From Cutibacterium porci (GTDB lineage: Bacteria; Actinomycetota; Actinomycetes; Propionibacteriales; Propionibacteriaceae), in assembly GCF_009696315.1 (NCBI RefSeq), contig NZ_VUMG01000001.1, forward strand, positions 248,001-312,000: a stretch of 64,000 nt of DNA, read 5' to 3'. The position numbers and the translations under genes are program-made. Below the pieces are notes generated by a model, which was not told the origin of the DNA, made no database searches, and was given only the letters and a program-made list of their open reading frames with translations. This document shows positions 1-9,651 of this stretch, in pieces; positions within the stretch are counted from its first letter, which is position 1; each line of letters begins with the position of its first letter.

Positions 1-56
1 ACGTTGACCACCCTCGTCCCGCGCCGATCCATCCCGATGCCGTGCTGCCCCCACCG

Positions 57-1481
57 ATGAGTTCACAGCCGGCTGACGATGATCCCACTCAGGCCCTCAA
101 CGAAGCGTGGGCCAATATCCTCACAAAGGTTTCAAAACCCAATCGCGCGTGGTTATCCAACACCACACCGGTGACAATGCATGCCTCTACGGCAATGGTT
201 GCCGTCCCCAACGATTTTGCGCGTGACCGTCTTGAATCAAAGATGCGTCACGAACTGGAAGAACTCCTCTCCGACCATTTTCACAAGGCTATTCATTTAG
301 CAATCACCATTGATCCTGACCTTGAGTTGGCTCTTGGTGCTCCCGACCATGAGGATGAGGAAGAAGAGGTTCCGCCTGCTCAGTTCGTCCCCAAAGTCAC
401 CGTCGGAACAACTGAGCCTTCCACTCAACCCGTATCCACCGTCGACGACGATGAAGGCAACCGCCTTAATCCGAAGTACACCTTTGATTCCTTCGTCATC
501 GGCGCATCTAATCGGTTTGCCCATGCCGCCGCAGTCGCGGTCGCTGAAGCTCCTGGAAAGTCATACAACCCGCTACTCATCTACGGCGGTTCTGGTCTGG
601 GAAAGACTCATCTACTGCACGCCATTGGACGTTACGTCATGTCGTATTACGACAATGTCAAGGTGAAGTACGTCTCAACCGAGGAACTCACCAACGACTT
701 CATTAACGCGATTGGCACTAACCGCACTCGGGAATTCCGTCGCTCCTATCGTGACGTCGATGTTCTGCTCGTTGACGATATCCAATTTCTTGAGTCGAAG
801 ATCCAGACCCAAGAAGAATTCTTCCATACCTTTAACACGCTTCACAACGCTCAGAAGCAAATCGTCATGACTTCTGACCGGCCACCAAAACTACTAGAGG
901 CCCTTGAACCGCGTCTGCGCAGCCGGTTCGAGTGGGGTTTACTCACCGACATCCAGCCTCCAGATTTAGAAACGCGCATCGCTATTTTGCGACGCAAGGT
1001 CGCAGCCGAGAAGATTACTGTCGAACCGGATGTGCTGGAGTTCATCGCTAGCCGCATTCAAACCAATATCCGTGAACTCGAAGGAGCCCTCATCCGGGTG
1101 ACGGCCTTTGCCAGCCTTAACCAGCAACCGGTAGATATTTCCCTAGCCGAAGTCGTCCTTAAAGACCTCATTCCAGAGGGTCGTGAAACTCCGGTAACGC
1201 CAGAGCGCATCATTGCCGAAACCGCCGACTATTTCGACATTTCCACGGATGATCTCCTGGGCACTTCGCGCGCTCAAACGCTTGTCACCGCTCGACAGAT
1301 AGCAATGTACCTGTGCCGAGAGCTCACCGATCTCTCATTGCCTAAGATCGGTGCCGAGTTTGGCGGCAAGGACCACACCACCGTCATGCATGCTGATCGC
1401 AAAATTCGCGCGCTCATGGGCGAACAGCGTCAGATCTTCAATCAGGTTTCTGAGATCACCAACCGCATCAAGCAGTACTGA
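57..1481 (+). CDS. dnaA: Chromosomal replication initiator protein DnaA
   Basis: DnaA is the AAA+ initiator that binds DnaA boxes at oriC and opens the duplex. The reading frame shows the four-domain plan. There is an N-terminal helicase-interaction domain, then an acidic linker with a Glu/Asp run near residue 100. The ATPase follows, with Walker [10 protein letters not shown] near residue 177 and Walker B LLVDDIQF near 237. The C-terminal DNA-binding domain carries the family signature around [14 protein letters not shown]. Length is about 474 residues, normal for the family. An upstream in-frame GTG at 42 would add five residues; the ATG at 57 matches the usual MS-type N-terminus. The gene opens the window, suggesting the chromosome is numbered from here. 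Confidence 0.97.
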   Translation: MSSQPADDDPTQALNEAWANILTKVSKPNRAWLSNTTPVTMHASTAMVAVPNDFARDRLESKMRHELEELLSDHFHKAIHLAITIDPDLELALGAPDHEDEEEEVPPAQFVPKVTVGTTEPSTQPVSTVDDDEGNRLNPKYTFDSFVIGASNRFAHAAAVAVAEAPGKSYNPLLIYGGSGLGKTHLLHAIGRYVMSYYDNVKVKYVSTEELTNDFINAIGTNRTREFRRSYRDVDVLLVDDIQFLESKIQTQEEFFHTFNTLHNAQKQIVMTSDRPPKLLEALEPRLRSRFEWGLLTDIQPPDLETRIAILRRKVAAEKITVEPDVLEFIASRIQTNIRELEGALIRVTAFASLNQQPVDISLAEVVLKDLIPEGRETPVTPERIIAETADYFDISTDDLLGTSRAQTLVTARQIAMYLCRELTDLSLPKIGAEFGGKDHTTVMHADRKIRALMGEQRQIFNQVSEITNRIKQY

Positions 1482-1975
1482 ACAACACTCAATCCTGTCA
1501 ACGGTATTTTCTGTCAACACTTTCTGTCAGCAGCGTTTCGTCTCCGGGTCCTGTCAACGCTGTTAGCGGCGATAGTCCTACCCATGCAGACGACCTGTAC
1601 ACCCATCCCCACACCCGGCTGTGGACAACTGGGGGATAACCAGGGGATAACAGTGGGACAGTGTCTTGCATCCACAACTACCTCGTCGGCACACACATCT
1701 GGTCCACGTCGTCATCCACCGCTCAATAGTGCTTACGACAAGGCTTTTTAACAGTTATCCACAAGTTCCACAGGGGTTATGAGTATGACGGAAAGATATA
1801 CATCTTCATCTCTTACAAGTCTGTGGGTGTGGATATGGGGATAAGCCCTCCTACAAGACACCACTGGGTATCAGCCATCTCGGGCATCACCACGAGAGTG
1901 CCATTGGTCGGTGAGCATGGATATGATCAGCATGCAGGCACCATGGAGTGCGAGACGCCGAGTCAAGGGGACGCA
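1482..1975. other. oriC: Replication origin (oriC) between dnaA and dnaN
   Basis: This is the dnaA-dnaN spacer, the standard actinobacterial origin position. I see a perfect DnaA box TTATCCACA at 1755-1763. A reverse TTGTCCACA box lies at 1620-1628, and a reverse 8/9 box lies at 1828-1836. Related GGGGATAAC repeats sit at about 1632-1650. A locally AT-rich stretch at about 1785-1815 could be the unwinding element. The exact edges of the functional origin cannot be read from sequence alone. Confidence 0.85.
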
Positions 1976-3136
1976 GTGGAAATCCGTCTGGAACGCGATG
2001 TCATGGCCGAAGCTGTTGCCTGGGCTGCTCGCAGTTTGCCCAACCGGCCAACAGTGCCGATTCTGGCTGGGCTGCTTGTGCGGGCTACGGATGATTCAGT
2101 GGTCCTGTCGGCTTCCGACAACGAAACCAGTGCACAAATTACCCTTTCTGCTCAGGTTGACCAGCCGGGGGAGTCTCTCGTCTCTGGCAAGCTGCTTGCT
2201 GATATTGCCCGCAGTCTGCCTAATAAGCCGGTTCAGATCACGACGGATCCCGCCAAGATGGATCTGGTGTGCGGATCTGCCCGCTTCACGTTGCAGGCTC
2301 TGCCAGTCGACGAGTACCCCGATCTGCCGCAAATGCCTAAGGCCACGGGCACTGTTGACGCCAGTGTTTTTTCCAAAGCTGTCGCCCAAGTTGTTGTAGC
2401 TGCTGGTCGCGATGAGCTGCTGCCAGTTTTTACGGGTGTGCGCGTTGAGATCAATGGGGAGGTCCTCTCGCTGCTGGCGACGGACCGTTACCGGATGGCC
2501 CTCAAGGAAATTACCTGGAATCCCAGTGCCACCGACGCCGAGGCCACTGCGTTGGTACCTGCCAAGGTCATCAACGAAACCGCACGCTCGATGACGTCCG
2601 GTGAGCATGTCACCATGAATCTTTCCTCCGGCGAAAGTGGTCAGGGTCTTGTTGGTTTCGAGGGCGACGGTGCCAATGGTGTGCGCCGCATTACCACGCG
2701 CTTGCTGAGCGGAGAGTTCCCCAAAGTACGTCACCTCATGGATATCAAGGCCACTCGTTCGGTGCGGGCTCGAACTGATGAGCTCATCAGTTCGGTGCGT
2801 CGCGTCTCTCTCGTTGCTGAGCGCAACACTCCGCTGCGAATGGTCATTAACGACGACTCGGTTGCTTTGTCAGCGGCCACCGGTGACCAAGCTCAAGCTT
2901 CTGAGGCCATTGAGGCTGTCGTCACAAACCACGTCGACGGGGAACCCACTATTACCGCGGCTGGGTTCAACCCGCACTACCTGTCTGACGCCCTCGGTGC
3001 CTTAGACACCCCTTACGTCCACTTCTCTTTCACTGCTCCCGGCAAGCCTTGCCTAGTGACTGGTCTCAATGACCTCGATGGCAAGCCGGAGACGGATTAT
3101 CGCCACGTCATCATGTTGATGAGGCTGCCTTCCTGA
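1976..3136 (+). CDS. dnaN: DNA polymerase III sliding clamp, beta subunit
   Basis: DnaN forms the ring-shaped clamp that tethers DNA polymerase III to DNA. From the GTG at 1976 the product is about 386 residues. Its beginning (EIRLERDVMAEAVAWAAR) aligns directly with the N-terminus of Streptomyces DnaN. An AAGGGG ribosome-binding sequence lies about six bases upstream. A longer in-frame start at 1823 would add 51 residues that do not look like DnaN and would run over a DnaA box, so I prefer 1976. Three repeated clamp domains are expected, and the C-terminus ends in the usual M-L-MR-LP pattern. It follows oriC in the canonical order. Confidence 0.95.
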   Translation: MEIRLERDVMAEAVAWAARSLPNRPTVPILAGLLVRATDDSVVLSASDNETSAQITLSAQVDQPGESLVSGKLLADIARSLPNKPVQITTDPAKMDLVCGSARFTLQALPVDEYPDLPQMPKATGTVDASVFSKAVAQVVVAAGRDELLPVFTGVRVEINGEVLSLLATDRYRMALKEITWNPSATDAEATALVPAKVINETARSMTSGEHVTMNLSSGESGQGLVGFEGDGANGVRRITTRLLSGEFPKVRHLMDIKATRSVRARTDELISSVRRVSLVAERNTPLRMVINDDSVALSAATGDQAQASEAIEAVVTNHVDGEPTITAAGFNPHYLSDALGALDTPYVHFSFTAPGKPCLVTGLNDLDGKPETDYRHVIMLMRLPS

Positions 3137-3271
3137 CGCAGCGTCGAGTCACGGGGACAATTCTGCGTAGGTTTACACGGAGTGTTCGTGCCCGGTTATA
3201 GCACTGTCCTTGGTGGGCAAGTGCTATGGGGTGCCGGATGGTGCTGTTAGCCGGGTTGCCACACTGGTTCC

Positions 3272-3922
3272 ATGACAACCATCGCTGACGTCAAGACTGA
3301 GGTTGACCGCGTCTTCGATGCCTTCGGTGCACCTTATTGGCCGAATCCTCACGGTGATCGCTCTGCTGCTGAGGAAGAATACAGCAGGGTTACGAATCCT
3401 GAGAGGTACCAAGTACTTATGCTTCGCTTGAAAGCGTGGCAGAGGGTTCTTGCAACACTGTGTGACGTTGACGTCGACACCCTCACCACAGGTTCGGGCC
3501 GGCTACAGCAACAGTGGTCGAGTCCTCATAAGGGCACCCTTCCGTTGCATGTTTCCGTGGTGACTTTCGACGAGGTCCCGTTCGTCGGATTATCTGTTAC
3601 CTGCGACGCCGATCCCTTTGATGTCGTCCCCGACTGTGCCTGTGATGCTTGCGATTATGGTTCGGGCGATCTTCTGGGGGTCCTTGACGCGAACCTGACG
3701 GCGGTCGTCGACGGTAGCCTTGTCGTCGTCACCGGACCCATCGTCGACGATGAACCCACCTTCCATCTCGTCGGTACGGGGCGGGACTGCGCGTTGACCT
3801 GGGGACGAGACGAAACCGGCATGTTATCTGAGCCGGAGGCCGTCATTGACGCCATTCGCAGTGGGGATGACCCTCTGCTGCCGTCTGGATGTACCGTCTT
3901 GCACGGTAGATCGTGGCTGTAA
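3272..3922 (+). CDS. DUF6226 family protein, function unknown
   Basis: This is a soluble protein of 216 residues without signal peptide or membrane segments. A Cys-rich motif CACDACDYGS near residue 125 and an acidic C-terminal half resemble actinobacterial proteins grouped as DUF6226; that assignment is from memory. The start at 3272 is an ATG just after the spacer that follows dnaN. The gene sits between dnaN and recF on the same strand, where many actinobacteria carry gnd or another gene. Its role is unknown and position alone is no evidence for a replication function. Confidence 0.7.
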   Translation: MTTIADVKTEVDRVFDAFGAPYWPNPHGDRSAAEEEYSRVTNPERYQVLMLRLKAWQRVLATLCDVDVDTLTTGSGRLQQQWSSPHKGTLPLHVSVVTFDEVPFVGLSVTCDADPFDVVPDCACDACDYGSGDLLGVLDANLTAVVDGSLVVVTGPIVDDEPTFHLVGTGRDCALTWGRDETGMLSEPEAVIDAIRSGDDPLLPSGCTVLHGRSWL

Positions 3923-3968
3923 ATATGTCTGTCCGGTAGCCTGACTGACTGGATGCGGGGAGGTTCGG

Positions 3969-5153
3969 ATGTTCGTTGAGCGCCTCGAACTGATTGATTT
4001 CCGCTCCTACGTCCGTGCTGACGTTCCTCTGCTTGCGGGAGCAACGACCTTCGTTGGCTCTAACGGCCAAGGGAAAACGAATCTCGTAGAGGCAGTGGAA
4101 TACCTTTCGACGCTGTCGTCTCATCGCGTCAGCAATGACACTCCGCTGGTGAGGCTGGGAGCCGATCAAGCCGTGGTACGGGGCCGGGTCCGTGCCGGGG
4201 CTGACGACGCCCGCAGCTTGCTGTTGGAGGTCGAGATTAATGCGCGACGTGCCAATCGGGCGCGTATTAATCGAGCTCCGCTAACCCGTCCTCGGGACAT
4301 TCTTGGGGTGTTGAGGACTGTGGTGTTCTCGCCTAATGATTTGGCAGTGGTGCGCGGTGATCCGTCAGATCGTCGCAGCTTTCTTGATGGCCTGGTGGTG
4401 ACGCGGTGGCCCAGGATGGCCGCAGTGAAGTCTGATTACGAGAGGGTGCTTAAGCAGCGCAACGCCTTGCTTAAATCCTTGTCTGGTAAAGGTCCATCGG
4501 CGGGAGCTGAAATCGGTGCGACGATGGAAATTTGGGACAACGAGCTCGCTACCATCGGTGCCGAACTACTTTCGGCACGGCTCGATACTCTGTCAGCCGT
4601 CATGCCATTGACGTCGGCCGCCTACCGCGATATTGCCCCGGTGAATGACCTTGCAACCGCGTCGTATAAGTCCACGATTGATCTTGAGGGCCTGTGGTCA
4701 CCTTCGCAAATGGTGGATAATTCCGAACCCATCGATCGCAAAGAGCTCGCACATCGATTCCTGGATGCTTTGGCGAAACGTCGTGCTGACGAGCTCATTC
4801 GGGGAGTTACCCTCGTCGGTCCGCAACGCGACGACATCATCTTGCATATCGGAGAAATGCCAGCCAAAGGGTACGCCTCCCATGGCGAATCATGGTCGTT
4901 GGCTCTGGCATTGAGATTGGGGTCTTTCCAGCTCCTGCGTGATGACGGTATTGAACCCGTTCTCGTGCTTGACGATGTTTTCGCTGAGCTTGACGCGACG
5001 CGCCGGGGGCGACTGGCTTCGTCGGTAGTGCAGGCTGATCAGGTGCTAGTGACGGCTGCGGTAGCCTCGGATGTTCCCGAGGTTCTGCGCGGGGAGAGGT
5101 TCGACGTCGGGGGTGGTCAGGTGCTGGCCTATGAGGGGAGTAGCGATGACTGA
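3969..5153 (+). CDS. recF: DNA replication and repair protein RecF
   Basis: RecF is an SMC-like ATPase that loads RecA at gaps with RecO and RecR. The 394-residue frame starts MFVERLELIDFRSY, the typical RecF opening. Walker A GSNGQGKTN lies near residue 32, the signature region around SHGESWSLALALRLG near residue 303, and Walker B VLVLDDVFAELD near 335. Length fits the family. An SD-like GGGGAGG lies just before the ATG. It overlaps the next gene by eight bases, so the two are probably translationally coupled. Confidence 0.96.
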   Translation: MFVERLELIDFRSYVRADVPLLAGATTFVGSNGQGKTNLVEAVEYLSTLSSHRVSNDTPLVRLGADQAVVRGRVRAGADDARSLLLEVEINARRANRARINRAPLTRPRDILGVLRTVVFSPNDLAVVRGDPSDRRSFLDGLVVTRWPRMAAVKSDYERVLKQRNALLKSLSGKGPSAGAEIGATMEIWDNELATIGAELLSARLDTLSAVMPLTSAAYRDIAPVNDLATASYKSTIDLEGLWSPSQMVDNSEPIDRKELAHRFLDALAKRRADELIRGVTLVGPQRDDIILHIGEMPAKGYASHGESWSLALALRLGSFQLLRDDGIEPVLVLDDVFAELDATRRGRLASSVVQADQVLVTAAVASDVPEVLRGERFDVGGGQVLAYEGSSDD

Positions 5154-5736
5154 CGGCCTTGACGAAAGTCCGACCGAAGAGGATCGTCGTCTGGCGGCTC
5201 ATCATGATGATGAGGGGGTCGATGTTGCCCTGGCTATTACTCGAGCCGCCCGTGGTGAACCGGCAGGAACCCCGCGTCGTGACGATGGCGAGGTTTTACT
5301 ACCGCCACCTCGACGTTCCACAGTGAGGAAACGCCGTCGTCTCCCTAGTACCCCGTCATGGTCCGGTCCTAGGGCTGATGGCCGCGACCCGATGGCCCTT
5401 GGCGACGCTTTCACCCATTTAGTGCAGTCCAAGGGGTGGGGTCGTCAAGTCAATTTGCATCTGGTGCTTTCGCGGTGGCCCGAGCTGGTGGGTCCCACGA
5501 ATGCGGAGCATTCCCGCCCGGTTAAGTACCAGGGGACAGTGCTGACAGTTCGGACTGACGCGACGGTGTGGGCGACGTCTTTGCGCACTATTGCGCCTCA
5601 GCTGGTGGCCGAGCTCAATCGTCGTCTGGGGGACGGGACCGTCACCAAGGTTGTTATTGAGGGGCCGAGTGCTCCCAGTTGGAAACATGGGCCTCGGTCG
5701 GTGCCGGGAAGAGGGCCGCGAGATACCTACGGATGA
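5146..5736 (+). CDS. DciA-type (DUF721/DUF721-like) replication protein
   Basis: This gene encodes 196 residues from the ATG at 5146, inside the recF stop region. The first 85 residues are polar and probably disordered, with an Arg-rich patch. The second half (from about residue 90, GDAFTHLVQSKGW) matches the DciA/DUF721 fold. Family members interact with the replicative helicase DnaB, and in actinobacteria the gene is regularly found directly after recF. The conserved tryptophan in LSRWPELVG and the basic VRTDATVWATSLR stretch are visible. Function in this organism is inferred from family and context. Confidence 0.85.
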   Translation: MTDGLDESPTEEDRRLAAHHDDEGVDVALAITRAARGEPAGTPRRDDGEVLLPPPRRSTVRKRRRLPSTPSWSGPRADGRDPMALGDAFTHLVQSKGWGRQVNLHLVLSRWPELVGPTNAEHSRPVKYQGTVLTVRTDATVWATSLRTIAPQLVAELNRRLGDGTVTKVVIEGPSAPSWKHGPRSVPGRGPRDTYG

Positions 5737-5951
5737 GGTGGAGGCCAGTCGTTCCGGTTGCGCCAATTAAGGTAATGCTCCGCCGTGTGGTTCACGTGCG
5801 GCATCGCGCCAACGCTCGAAGAGTGACGTTTTCCAGCGCCATTGGGCCCGAGTAGTGCATGGAATCCGGGACCGAGAGACCAGGAGACATAGTCGACGGC
5901 GATCTTCTGCCCATACCTGATGGTCAGATCCTTAACATCGAGTAGTGACAT
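5727..5951 (-). pseudogene. Remnant of an ABC transporter ATP-binding gene
   Basis: The minus strand reads the start of an ABC ATPase: MSLLDVKDLTIRYGQK, then GPGFHALLGPNGAGK, which is a Walker A motif. After the lysine the frame gives RHSSS instead of the expected T-[ST]-L. Reading one base shifted restores KTSLFERW for about 20 residues before a stop. So there is an apparent one-base loss in the A-run at the Walker A codons, and everything after about residue 60 (signature, Walker B) is missing. The tail overlaps the end of the DciA gene on the opposite strand. No partner permease is nearby. Confidence 0.8.
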
Positions 5952-6117
5952 TTGAAACTACTCCTTGTTAAATAGTTTTAATTACGAGTCTCGAAGGAGA
6001 TTCTGCGGGGTTGGCCAGCTATGAATTTAACGGAAACCATCTCACCAGGCTTTGCCTACATGAAGGTGCGATAAGCATTGACTGGACGAATCCCATTAAT
6101 CATGATTTTATCATCAC

Positions 6118-7299
6118 ATGTTGTCACTGACGGGTCAGGTCCAGCATTACGACTGGGGATCCACTGACGCCATTCCCGCCATCCTTAGGACTAGACCCGA
6201 CGGCACCCCGTGGGCCGAGTATTGGCTGGGAGCCCACCCTAAAGCTCCATCGACGCTACCGGACGGCACACCTTTGGATCAGTGGCTGGCACATCACCCC
6301 GACGAGCTGGGAGCCGCGAGTCGCGACGCCTTCGGTGATCGTCTGCCTTTTTTGCTGAAAATCTTGTCTGCCGATCATGCCCTGAGTATTCAGGCTCACC
6401 CTTCACGGGAACAGGCTGAGAAGGGGTTCGCCGCCGAGAACGCGGCTGGTGTACCGATTGACGCCCCCAACCGTATCTTTCGTGACGATTGGCCCAAGCC
6501 AGAGATGATCGTTGCTCTCACGGATTTCGACGCTCTGTGTGGTTTCCGCAACCCGTCCTCTTCCCTGGTTCTGCTGTCAGGGCTAGGGAAGCCTGACGAT
6601 GAGATGCTCGCGCCACTGGGCCAAGACGACGGACTGGCCAAGGTCGTCGCGACGGTGCTCTCGGGTGACGAGAAGGTCGTGGCCGTCGTGGAAGGGGTCG
6701 TGGCAGCCTCACGCACGTACCTTGAGGAGGGTACCGACGAGGCTGTTCGAGGCCTGGCGCGTACCGCCGTTGAGCTATGGGAGGACCATCCTGGAGACCC
6801 ATCCATCCTTGTTGCCCTGCTCATGAACCGGGTGCGACTTACACCTGGTCAGCAGATTCATCTAGAGGCTGGCACAATGCATGCCTATCTTGGCGGCACT
6901 GGTGTGGAAATTATGGCTAATTCTGACAATGTCCTGCGTGGTGGTCTGACGAGTAAATACATCGACGTCAAGACCTTATTAGACCACGCCAACATGATTC
7001 CTGAACCGTGCGTTGGTGAGTATGCTCAGCACATATCTCCAGGAGTTGGCGTGTATCACACGGCGTTCCCGGAATTCCGGCTTTGGAGGCTTGAAGGGAA
7101 TAATGATGTCCTCAACCTTCCTGCTACTGAATTAGGGAGAATTCTTCTTGTAACAGAAGGTCAGTTAGTGGCCCATTGCGGTACTGGCGATTGCAAATTA
7201 AGCCGTGGTCAATCCGTTTGGTTGCCTGCCGGGGACGAGGTGACGGTGACTGGACAGGGATGCGGATTCCTAGCAAGCACTGGGGTGGACCCTTCCTGA
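6118..7299 (+). CDS. manA: Mannose-6-phosphate isomerase, class I
   Basis: This 393-residue enzyme interconverts mannose 6-phosphate and fructose 6-phosphate in the cytoplasm, feeding mannose into glycolysis or making precursor for mannosylated envelope components. It starts MLSLTGQVQHYDWGS and shows the cupin zinc-ligand regions SIQAHPS and, later, IHLEAGTMHAYLGG. Between them is the typical helical insert around AENAAGVP and KPEMIVALTDFDALCGF. Length matches ManA. It stands alone between the ABC remnant and gyrB. A structured hairpin follows at 7329-7367. Confidence 0.95.
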   Translation: MLSLTGQVQHYDWGSTDAIPAILRTRPDGTPWAEYWLGAHPKAPSTLPDGTPLDQWLAHHPDELGAASRDAFGDRLPFLLKILSADHALSIQAHPSREQAEKGFAAENAAGVPIDAPNRIFRDDWPKPEMIVALTDFDALCGFRNPSSSLVLLSGLGKPDDEMLAPLGQDDGLAKVVATVLSGDEKVVAVVEGVVAASRTYLEEGTDEAVRGLARTAVELWEDHPGDPSILVALLMNRVRLTPGQQIHLEAGTMHAYLGGTGVEIMANSDNVLRGGLTSKYIDVKTLLDHANMIPEPCVGEYAQHISPGVGVYHTAFPEFRLWRLEGNNDVLNLPATELGRILLVTEGQLVAHCGTGDCKLSRGQSVWLPAGDEVTVTGQGCGFLASTGVDPS

Positions 7300-7328
7300 A
7301 ATGGAAGGCATAACGCTGCTGACGTCGT

Positions 7329-7367
7329 GACCCCCCATTCACTACCCGGTGATCGGGTGAGGGGGTC
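7329..7367. terminator. Nested hairpin between manA and gyrB
   Basis: GACCCCC at 7329-7335 pairs with GGGGGTC at 7361-7367. Inside it ACCCG at 7344-7348 pairs with CGGGT at 7354-7358. There is no T-run after it, so it may be a weak terminator for manA or a structure in the gyrB leader. Confidence 0.45.
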
Positions 7368-7537
7368 GAGTCGCTTACAGGCCCTCTCAACGTCCGTCTC
7401 GCGGGTTCCGATGTCTGGCACCGCTCGGGTTTGCGGTAGTATTACATCGTTGGGCTCCTCGCCGGACTATGACATTCGACGGGGATGCCAAACCCGGAGG
7501 TCACCGTGACCTCTGTAGAGACACAGGAGCATTGCCC

Positions 7538-9610
7538 GTGAGCCAGCCCGAGATGCCCGAGTCCGTGACTGAGGGGGACACCACAGAGGACCTTCTCATT
7601 GATGTTACCGATCATCCTGACGGTCTGGGCGCGGACCTTCCACCGACGACCGTCGACGGCTCGTACGACGCCGGTCAGATCACCGTCCTGGAAGGTTTGG
7701 AAGCCGTCCGAAAACGACCCGGCATGTACATCGGCTCCACCGGTGAACGCGGTCTGCACCACTGTGTTTACGAGATCGTCGATAACTCCGTCGACGAGGC
7801 GATGGCTGGTTATTGCGACACCATCCAAGTTGAGTTGCTTGACGATAACTGGTGTCAGGTCACCGACAACGGACGCGGTATTCCCGTCAAGGAGCACCCC
7901 GTCGAACACATCCCTACCGTCACCTTGGTGTTGACTAAGCTGCACGCCGGTGGCAAGTTCGGCAATGGCGGCTACAAGGTTTCTGGTGGCTTACACGGTG
8001 TCGGTTCGTCAGTTGTCAATGCACTGTCGGCCCATTTCATCGTCGAAGTGCGACGAGACGGCTACCACTGGCGTCAGTCCTTCACCCTCGGCGAGCCTGA
8101 TGGTTCGCTGGAGCAGCTTGAAGCTCTCGGACCTGGTGACCAAGAAGGCACGACAGTACGTTTCCAGCCTTCCGATGAGATCTTCGATTCCATTGTCTTC
8201 GACTACGAGACGCTGTCGAACCGCTTCCGCGAGATGGCCTTTCTTAATAAAGGTCTGCGTATCGTACTCACCGATCGTCGCGCCGACCATGCTGATGAAG
8301 AGGGTAATCCGGTCCACGACGACTTCTTCTATAAGGAAGGTCTCAAGGATTACGTCCGTTTCCTCACAGGTACCCGTGACGTTATAAACCCCACCATTAT
8401 CTCTTTGGAGTCCCATCGTCCTGAGGAAGGCATGGGCCTGGAGATTGCGATGCAGTGGAACACGTCGTACACCACCAGCGTCCATACCTTCGCTAATGCC
8501 ATCAACACCATCGAAGGTGGCGCCCACGAGGAAGGCTTCCGTGCTGCACTTACCAACACCGTCAACCGGTGGGGTGAGACGTGGGGACTCATTAAAAAGC
8601 GTGAAGATCGTGTTTCTGGTGACGACATTCGTGAGGGGCTGACAGCTGTCGTCTCTATCAAGCTCACTGAGCCGCAGTTCGAAGGCCAGACGAAGACCAA
8701 GCTCGGTAACACCGAAGCCAAATCCTTCGTTCAAAAAGCCCTCAATGAGAAGCTTTCGGATTGGTTTGAAGAGAACCCTAATGAGGGCAAGAACATCGTC
8801 CGAAAGTCACAAGCGGCTGCCCAAGCTCGCGTAGCTGCTCGCAAGGCCCGCGATCTGGCCCGTAACCGGAAAGGCCTGCTGGGGTCGACGTCACTACCCG
8901 GCAAACTCAAGGATTGCTCGTCAACGAGCCCGGAAGAATGCGAGATCTTCATCGTGGAGGGCGACTCCGCCGGTGGCTCGGCTTCACAGGGCCGTGATCC
9001 GCGCATCCAAGCGATCCTGCCATTGCGGGGCAAGATCCTCAATGTCGAAAAGGCTCGACTTGATCGCGCATTGGGTTCAGAGACCATCGAGTCGATTATC
9101 AACGCGCTGGGAACTGGCGTCCACGAGGATTTCGATCTGGATAAGCTGCGCTATCACAAGATCATTCTGATGGCTGACGCCGACGTCGATGGCGCTCATA
9201 TTCGCACCTTGTTGCTGACACTGTTGTTCCGGTTCATGCGCCCGGTTATTGATGCTGGCCACGTTTACCTGGCACAGCCGCCTTTATTCCGCTTGCGCTG
9301 GACGAATTCGCCTCATGAGTTGGCCTACTCTGACGAAGAGCGCGATCTGTTGCGCGAAGACGGTTTGGCCCACGGTAAGAAACTGCCTCAAGTCAATCCG
9401 ATTCAGCGATACAAGGGTCTGGGCGAAATGGACGCTGAGGATCTGTGGGATACCACCATGGACCCTGACAAGCGTTTGCTGCTCCAGGTGACCCTTGAGG
9501 ATGCCGCGTTGGCCGACCAGATGTTCTCCATTCTCATGGGTGAGGACGTCGAACAGCGCCGATCGTTCATCCAGCGCAATGCCAAGGACGTCCGTTTCCT
9601 CGACATCTGA
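7538..9610 (+). CDS. gyrB: DNA gyrase subunit B
   Basis: GyrB is the ATPase subunit of gyrase, which introduces negative supercoils. With the GTG at 7538 (AGGAG nine bases upstream) the product is about 690 residues, normal for actinobacteria. An in-frame ATG at 7469 without a clear ribosome site would add 23 residues. Visible parts are the GHKL ATPase region ([13 protein letters not shown], then [14 protein letters not shown]), the transducer domain, the TOPRIM motifs EGDSAGGSA and [10 protein letters not shown], and the C-terminal [10 protein letters not shown] block. gyrA follows after 41 bases, so they likely form one operon. Confidence 0.96.
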   Translation: MSQPEMPESVTEGDTTEDLLIDVTDHPDGLGADLPPTTVDGSYDAGQITVLEGLEAVRKRPGMYIGSTGERGLHHCVYEIVDNSVDEAMAGYCDTIQVELLDDNWCQVTDNGRGIPVKEHPVEHIPTVTLVLTKLHAGGKFGNGGYKVSGGLHGVGSSVVNALSAHFIVEVRRDGYHWRQSFTLGEPDGSLEQLEALGPGDQEGTTVRFQPSDEIFDSIVFDYETLSNRFREMAFLNKGLRIVLTDRRADHADEEGNPVHDDFFYKEGLKDYVRFLTGTRDVINPTIISLESHRPEEGMGLEIAMQWNTSYTTSVHTFANAINTIEGGAHEEGFRAALTNTVNRWGETWGLIKKREDRVSGDDIREGLTAVVSIKLTEPQFEGQTKTKLGNTEAKSFVQKALNEKLSDWFEENPNEGKNIVRKSQAAAQARVAARKARDLARNRKGLLGSTSLPGKLKDCSSTSPEECEIFIVEGDSAGGSASQGRDPRIQAILPLRGKILNVEKARLDRALGSETIESIINALGTGVHEDFDLDKLRYHKIILMADADVDGAHIRTLLLTLLFRFMRPVIDAGHVYLAQPPLFRLRWTNSPHELAYSDEERDLLREDGLAHGKKLPQVNPIQRYKGLGEMDAEDLWDTTMDPDKRLLLQVTLEDAALADQMFSILMGEDVEQRRSFIQRNAKDVRFLDI

Positions 9611-9651
9611 GCATTCATCCCTTCATCCACTGATTATCCAAAGGACACTCC

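Noticed and set aside
1823-1975. Longer N-terminus for DnaN from a GTG at 1823
   Set aside because: The extra 51 residues do not resemble DnaN and overlap a DnaA box of oriC; the start at 1976 fits homologs and has a ribosome site.
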